Positions 60,443 to 64,000 of a DNA stretch of 64,000 nucleotides are shown piece by piece (the stretch's first letter is position 1; every line of letters starts with the position of its first letter). Made by a program: the position numbers and the translations under genes. The notes under the pieces are model-generated. The model did not search any database, was not told the origin of the DNA, and saw only the letters and a program-made list of their open reading frames with translations. This stretch comes from Solirubrobacter sp963837485 (GTDB lineage Bacteria > Actinomycetota > Thermoleophilia > Solirubrobacterales > Solirubrobacteraceae), in the NCBI GenBank assembly GCA_963837485.1, contig CAWINP010000018.1, positions 248,001-312,000 on the forward strand, written 5' to 3'.

Positions 60443-61108
60443 ATGGCGCGAGCGTCTGGACGTCAGGCGGGGGGCGAGTCCCGCTCGGTGTCCCGCGACA
60501 CGATGCGGTTGATGGCGTTCAGCGACGGCGTCTTCGCCATCACCATTACGCTGCTCATTCTTGAGATCAGGCCACCAACTGACGACAAGCACCTGCTGCA
60601 CGGACTTGTCGCGCTCTGGCCGTCCTATCTCGCGTACGCCGTCACATTTCTGTTCATCGGACAGGTGTGGGCTAACCACCACGTCATGTTCGACCACATC
60701 CGTGCAGCGGACCGGACCGTACTGCTCCTGAACACGGTGCTGCTGATGGTCGTGGCGTTCCTTCCCTTCGCCACCTCCGTGCTTGCCGGGGCGCTGCGCA
60801 GCGGACACGGCCAGCGAACCGCCGTCGGCTTCTATGGCCTCGCGTTCGGCGTGACGGCGCTGACGTTCAACGCTGTCTGGCAGTACGCGTGCCGCCACCG
60901 GGTGCTCAGCGAAGCCCTCGACTCTGCGGGCGCGACAGCCATCAGCCGGCGCTTTCAGCTTGCCCTGGCCTGGCTCGCGACCGCCGCCGCGCTTGGCGCC
61001 TTGCTACCCGTCTTGGGCGTAGCCGTGATCGTCGCATTCAACGCCTTCTATTGGCTCCCGATCCGAGGCGAGAGTCCGGCCGGCGAACCTGAATCCACGT
61101 CGGCGTAA
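60443..61108 (+). CDS. TMEM175-family potassium channel-like protein
   Basis: This 221-residue membrane protein is of the DUF1211/TMEM175 type. The family signature MRLMAFSDGVFAITITLLILEI sits in the first helix (about 21-42), followed by five more hydrophobic segments, to six in total. VWANHHVMFDHIRAADRTVLLLNTVLLMVVAFLPFATSVL is typical of helices 3-4. Bacterial relatives are tetrameric potassium-selective leak channels. Start candidates are the ATG at 60443 or a downstream ATG at 60503; the open frame begins at 60395. It probably sits in the inner membrane. It follows the LAL regulator gene. Confidence 0.85.
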   Translation: MARASGRQAGGESRSVSRDTMRLMAFSDGVFAITITLLILEIRPPTDDKHLLHGLVALWPSYLAYAVTFLFIGQVWANHHVMFDHIRAADRTVLLLNTVLLMVVAFLPFATSVLAGALRSGHGQRTAVGFYGLAFGVTALTFNAVWQYACRHRVLSEALDSAGATAISRRFQLALAWLATAAALGALLPVLGVAVIVAFNAFYWLPIRGESPAGEPESTSA

Positions 61109-61525
61109 CCTCCCTCGGGCCGGGTGCCGCGACGTACCTGATCACGTCGGCGGGGACGTAGCCGCCGGGGATGATGGGAGCCAACGGGGTGCCAGGCTCG
61201 AGGGTGACCGCCCATGGGCGTTGGGAGGCAGGGATACCAGCGGCGGCTCGATGCACTGCCGGGCTGAAGATCGATGCTCGGCTCCCCGCCGTCAGGCTCA
61301 CCCACGTGACGACGGGGCTCGATGGCGTAAGCCCCGCCGCCGCCGAGCAACGGCTCCATTGCCACGATCGTGCAGTCGGACTCGCCCCATTCCAGCTCGC
61401 GCACCGGCTTCCGGAGCCACACCTATACCCATCGAGCGCCGCCGCCATTCTGTTGTTCGTCCCTGGCGAGAGCGCCTACCGCCCTCGGGCGACGGTCGTG
61501 GTGTAGGGGCTCGGGTTGCGGGCGA
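61109..61525. other. Gene-poor stretch with fragment-like frames
   Basis: No full gene is supported. On the minus strand short pieces with natural-looking sequence appear in different frames (WAVTLEPGTPLAPIIPGGYV at about 61150-61210, CTIVAMEPLLGGGGAYAIEP at about 61320-61380), suggesting one decayed gene with frameshifts. I cannot name the family. Confidence 0.4.
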
Positions 61526-62191
61526 CTAAGCCCCGCGGGCTATAGCCCGGCCCATCGCGTCGAGCGGGCTCTCGACGACCTTCCCGTGCCCAGGCGCCAG
61601 CCGGGCAGGCTCGAGGGCGCGCAACCCGCGCGCGCTCTCCAGCTCCGTCGGACGGTGCCAAGTGAACAGGACCAGTGGGAACAGCGGATTCAGCTTCGCC
61701 GAGGTCGCGACGCCGCCGAGGGTCGAGTAGACATCGCCGCAATACATGGTGCGGTCCCGGTGGTCGAGCAACGCGACGTGGCCCGGGGTGTGGCCTGGGG
61801 TCGCGATCACCTCGAGCGAGCCGACGCGCTCTCCGGCCTCGACGGTACGGTCGGGCTTGGTCTTGGCGCCCGGGTAGCCGCCGCGGAGCTTGTCCTCCGG
61901 CTCGCCCGGATCGAGACTCATGTCCTTGGCCAAAAGCCGGGCATCGCGGGCCGAGATGATCACTTCTGCCTCCGGAAGTCTCTCCTTCAGCGCGTCGAGC
62001 GAGCCGATGTGGTCGGCGTGGGCGTGGGTGAGGAGGATGCGGACGATTGGCGCACCGATCGCCTCGGCCCCCGCGATGATCTTGCCGGCCGAGCCCCCGA
62101 TCATCGTGTCGATCACGGTCAGCCCGTCGTTCTCGCGCACCAGGTACGCATTCACGAATCCCAGCCGGCTGATCCGATTCACATCAGCCAT
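61526..62191 (-). CDS. MBL-fold metallo-hydrolase
   Basis: This 221-residue protein starts at the ATG at 62191. It has the metallo-beta-lactamase motif THAHADH (His56, His58, Asp60, His61), the third ligand in ATPGHTPGHVALL, an Asp in YCGDVYSTLGG, and the last His in LAPGHGKVV. This is a complete two-zinc site of the glyoxalase II-like or lactonase-like group. It would act in the cytoplasm on thioesters, lactones or phosphodiesters. The longer frame to 62377 covers the 101-bp repeat and is not used. Confidence 0.9.
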   Translation of the reverse strand: MADVNRISRLGFVNAYLVRENDGLTVIDTMIGGSAGKIIAGAEAIGAPIVRILLTHAHADHIGSLDALKERLPEAEVIISARDARLLAKDMSLDPGEPEDKLRGGYPGAKTKPDRTVEAGERVGSLEVIATPGHTPGHVALLDHRDRTMYCGDVYSTLGGVATSAKLNPLFPLVLFTWHRPTELESARGLRALEPARLAPGHGKVVESPLDAMGRAIARGA

Positions 62192-62322
62192 CGGTCGGTG
62201 AGGGTAACCGATGTTCCACCAAGCCCCTCTCGTGTGGAGGCGAGCACGACTGCCGAGAGCCTGGGCTCTCCCATCCGCGTGCAAGCGAGCGCGTCTGTCG
62301 TCAAGGCCGAGATGGTCGGTAT

Positions 62323-62424
62323 GGACGACGAGCGGGAGCGCAGGTCCAGACTGCTGGTTCGGGCAGGATGCGGCCATCGCGATTGTTCTGCCTCAGGTCG
62401 CGATCGTGCTGCTTTAGGACGGAA
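62323..62424. repeat. 101-bp dispersed hairpin repeat, copy 2
   Basis: This matches 38072-38172 with few changes, including the hairpin arms ATCGCGA and TCGCGAT and the end TAGGACGGAA. Similarity stops at 62424, exactly where the IS110 leader begins: copy 1 continues GCGCACG, copy 2 continues CCACCATGG. So the IS may have inserted at the end of this repeat. Confidence 0.65.
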
Positions 62425-62429
62425 CCACC

Positions 62430-62669
62430 ATGGTCGCTGAGCCGTGCCGCCATCGCTTTCGCGGTGGGCCGCTGGCGGCCGCCGTTGAGGAGTGAGAATT
62501 CTTGTGTCCGGATCGACGCCGACGAGGCTTGGTGCGTGAGAGCCCGTGCGACAGCGTGGCGTGGGGACCTGTGGAACCGTTGATTGCTGCTTCGAGCGCG
62601 CAGGCGAGACTCATCCTGGGGAGGCCCCCTCCGGGCGACAGCTAACCGCCGTCTTGAAGGGAGCACGCG
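62430..62669 (+). ncRNA. Candidate IS110 bridge RNA leader
   Basis: In IS110-group elements the non-coding end before the transposase encodes a bridge RNA that pairs with target and donor DNA. This 240-base leader has no coding frame and ends in a good ribosome binding site (GAAGGGAG). It includes GGAGG-CCC-CCTCC (62620-62632) as a small hairpin and other GC-rich arms. The exact RNA ends and loops were not derived. Confidence 0.5.
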
Positions 62670-63917
62670 ATGGATGTGGTGGTCGAGCGGTGCGCGGGTC
62701 TTGACGTGCACCGCGACAACGTCGTGGCGACCGTGCGCGTCCCCGCGACCGGACGTCGCCGATGGGAGCAGCAGACGCAGACGTTCAGTGCGACGCTGGC
62801 CGGGCTGGCGGCGCTCGGAACGTGGCTGGCGGGCTTTGGGGTCACGCTCGTCGGGATGGAAGCGACCGGCGTGTACTGGAAGACCGTCTTTCAGGCGCTC
62901 GAAGACCGCTTCGAGTGCTGGCTGCTCAACGCGCATCACTTGCGCAACGTCCCGGGCCGCAAGACCGACGTCAAGGACTCCGAGTGGATCTGCCAGCTCG
63001 TGCAGCACGGCCTCGTGCGCCCGAGCTTCGTGCCGCCGCCAGAGATCCGCCGGCTGCGCGATCTGACCCGCCTGCGCAAGGCCCAGATCAACGAGCGGGC
63101 CCGTTCGATTCAGCGCCTGGAGAAGGTCCTCCAGGACGCCGGGATCAAGCTCTCCAGCGTCGCCTCGACGACCTACTCCAAGTCGGCGCGGGCGATGCTC
63201 GACGCGCTGCTGAGCGGCGTCACCGAGCCCGAGCAACTGGCCGAGCTGGCTAAGACCAGGATGCGCCAGAAGATCCCGCAGCTGCGCGAGGCGCTCGCGA
63301 GTCGCTTTCAGATCGAGCACCACGGGGTGACGGTCGCGCAGCTGCTGGCGCACATCGACACGCTCGACGCTGCGATCGGCAACCTCAGCGAGCGGATCGC
63401 CGCAGTCCTCGCGCCGCACCAACGTCTGATCGAGTTGCTGTGCACGATCCCCGGCGTCCACATCCACGCCGCCCAGGTCCTGATCGCCGAATGCGGCCTG
63501 GACATGACGCGCTTTCCCACGGTCGGGCACTTCACCTCGTGGGCCGGCGCGTGCCCGGGCCATCACGAGTCGGCCGGCCGGCGGCGCTCGGGACGCACCC
63601 GCCCCGGGCCGCGCTGGCTGACCGACATCCTGACCGAGTGTGCGCGCGCCGCGGTGCGCACCAGAGAGACCTACCTCGCCGCCCACTACGCCCAGCTGCG
63701 CGGACGCCGCGGTGAGCCGATCGCACTCGGCGCGATCCGCCACGACCTGCTCGTCGCCTACTACCACGTCGTCCGCGACAACGTCCCGTTTCGCGAGCTC
63801 GGACCCGACTGGCAACGCAAGCGCTACTCGCCCGAACATCGCGCCCGCCGCCTCCAACGCCAACTCCAAGCACTCGGCTACACCGTCAGCCTCGAGCCGA
63901 CCGAACAAGCCGCCTAA
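62670..63917 (+). CDS. IS110-family transposase
   Basis: This 415-residue enzyme has the DEDD RuvC-like domain at the N-terminus (Asp12 in GLDVHRDNV, Glu64 in GMEATGVYWK, Asp100 and Asp103 in GRKTDVKDSEW), a coiled-coil middle (about 130-260), and the C-terminal Transposase_20 domain with the conserved helix-hairpin region CTIPGVHIHAAQVLIAE and the catalytic Ser in FTSWAGACPG. All parts are complete, so the element may be active. It would cut and join DNA with the help of the bridge RNA from the leader. The start codon at 62670 follows AAGGGAG. Confidence 0.95.
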   Translation: MDVVVERCAGLDVHRDNVVATVRVPATGRRRWEQQTQTFSATLAGLAALGTWLAGFGVTLVGMEATGVYWKTVFQALEDRFECWLLNAHHLRNVPGRKTDVKDSEWICQLVQHGLVRPSFVPPPEIRRLRDLTRLRKAQINERARSIQRLEKVLQDAGIKLSSVASTTYSKSARAMLDALLSGVTEPEQLAELAKTRMRQKIPQLREALASRFQIEHHGVTVAQLLAHIDTLDAAIGNLSERIAAVLAPHQRLIELLCTIPGVHIHAAQVLIAECGLDMTRFPTVGHFTSWAGACPGHHESAGRRRSGRTRPGPRWLTDILTECARAAVRTRETYLAAHYAQLRGRRGEPIALGAIRHDLLVAYYHVVRDNVPFRELGPDWQRKRYSPEHRARRLQRQLQALGYTVSLEPTEQAA

Positions 63918-64000
63918 CCCAGCCGCAACCGCCACCCGTCTGCCGTCGGCGCCCCGCCGATTTCAATCGCCCCTGCCCGGACGTGGCTGCAGCTCAGTGA

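Larger units (their letters stand above)
62430..64000 (+). mobile_element. IS110-family insertion sequence
   Basis: The element consists of a non-coding left leader, a complete transposase gene (62670-63917) and at least 83 bases of right end reaching the window edge. As is usual for IS110, there are no long inverted repeats. The left boundary is placed at the end of the 101-bp repeat; the right boundary is not visible. Confidence 0.7.

Noticed and set aside
61038..61448. Gene on the minus strand overlapping the TMEM175-like gene end
   Set aside because: Only short natural-looking pieces in two frames; no full family could be assigned, so it is described as a gene-poor stretch.

Overview
The window is high-GC DNA with tightly packed genes. 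Many genes start with GTG, and secreted proteins carry Solirubrobacterales-style features: short signal peptides, the repeat-rich 16297 protein with its GDIKKGTV repeat start, and Arg/Lys-rich C-terminal beta domains on the 13100 and 22395 products. An actinobacterium of the class Thermoleophilia (Solirubrobacter/Conexibacter-like) fits best. This is inferred from protein style, because no rRNA or tRNA gene was seen.

Region 1 (1-30 kb) looks like ordinary chromosome. It holds a secreted metallophosphoesterase-like protein, two cell-envelope proteins (Ltp-domain and PASTA-domain), a B12-binding protein, a MetE-like methyltransferase divergent from an SDR dehydrogenase, a lon protease followed by an ABC exporter, a large secreted glucose/sorbosone-dehydrogenase-like protein, and a minus-strand run of psuG-psuK, thiolase, low-molecular-weight phosphatase and fructosamine kinase. 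It continues with an orphan histidine kinase, an FG-GAP protein, a PadR regulator divergent from an ABC1 kinase, an MFS pump with its TetR regulator, and two tandem paralogues of unknown function. lon needs two single-base corrections and the ABC exporter one, so either the assembly has indel errors there or both genes are broken. Clear operator-like palindromes lie before the thiolase, between padR and the ABC1 kinase, and before the MFS pump.

Region 2 (30-64 kb) is accessory and eroded. Intact genes (GFA-type zinc protein, methyltransferases, LuxR-type regulators, FAD monooxygenases, NTF2-like proteins, an HK-RR-MMPL set, a LysR regulator with a six-gene divergent operon, alpha/beta hydrolases, a TMEM175-like channel) are mixed with scars. 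The scars include a GMC oxidoreductase lacking its middle and C-terminus, a GYD-type protein and a sensor kinase each with an apparent in-frame internal deletion, ureC and methyltransferase fragments, IS1182- and IS481-type remnants, a lone ScoMcrA-type head domain, and two enzymes whose usual nucleophile is absent.

Two dispersed non-coding repeat families stand out. One is an imperfect inverted-repeat element with a conserved fold (2670-2797 and 30281-30510). The other is a roughly 101-bp hairpin repeat (38072-38172 and 62323-62424), whose second copy lies directly against a complete IS110-family element at the right edge. That element has a roughly 240-nt non-coding leader where a bridge RNA would be expected. 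I found no CRISPR array and no clear novel defence system. The best leads are the repeat families, the IS110 leader and the pattern of in-frame deletions.
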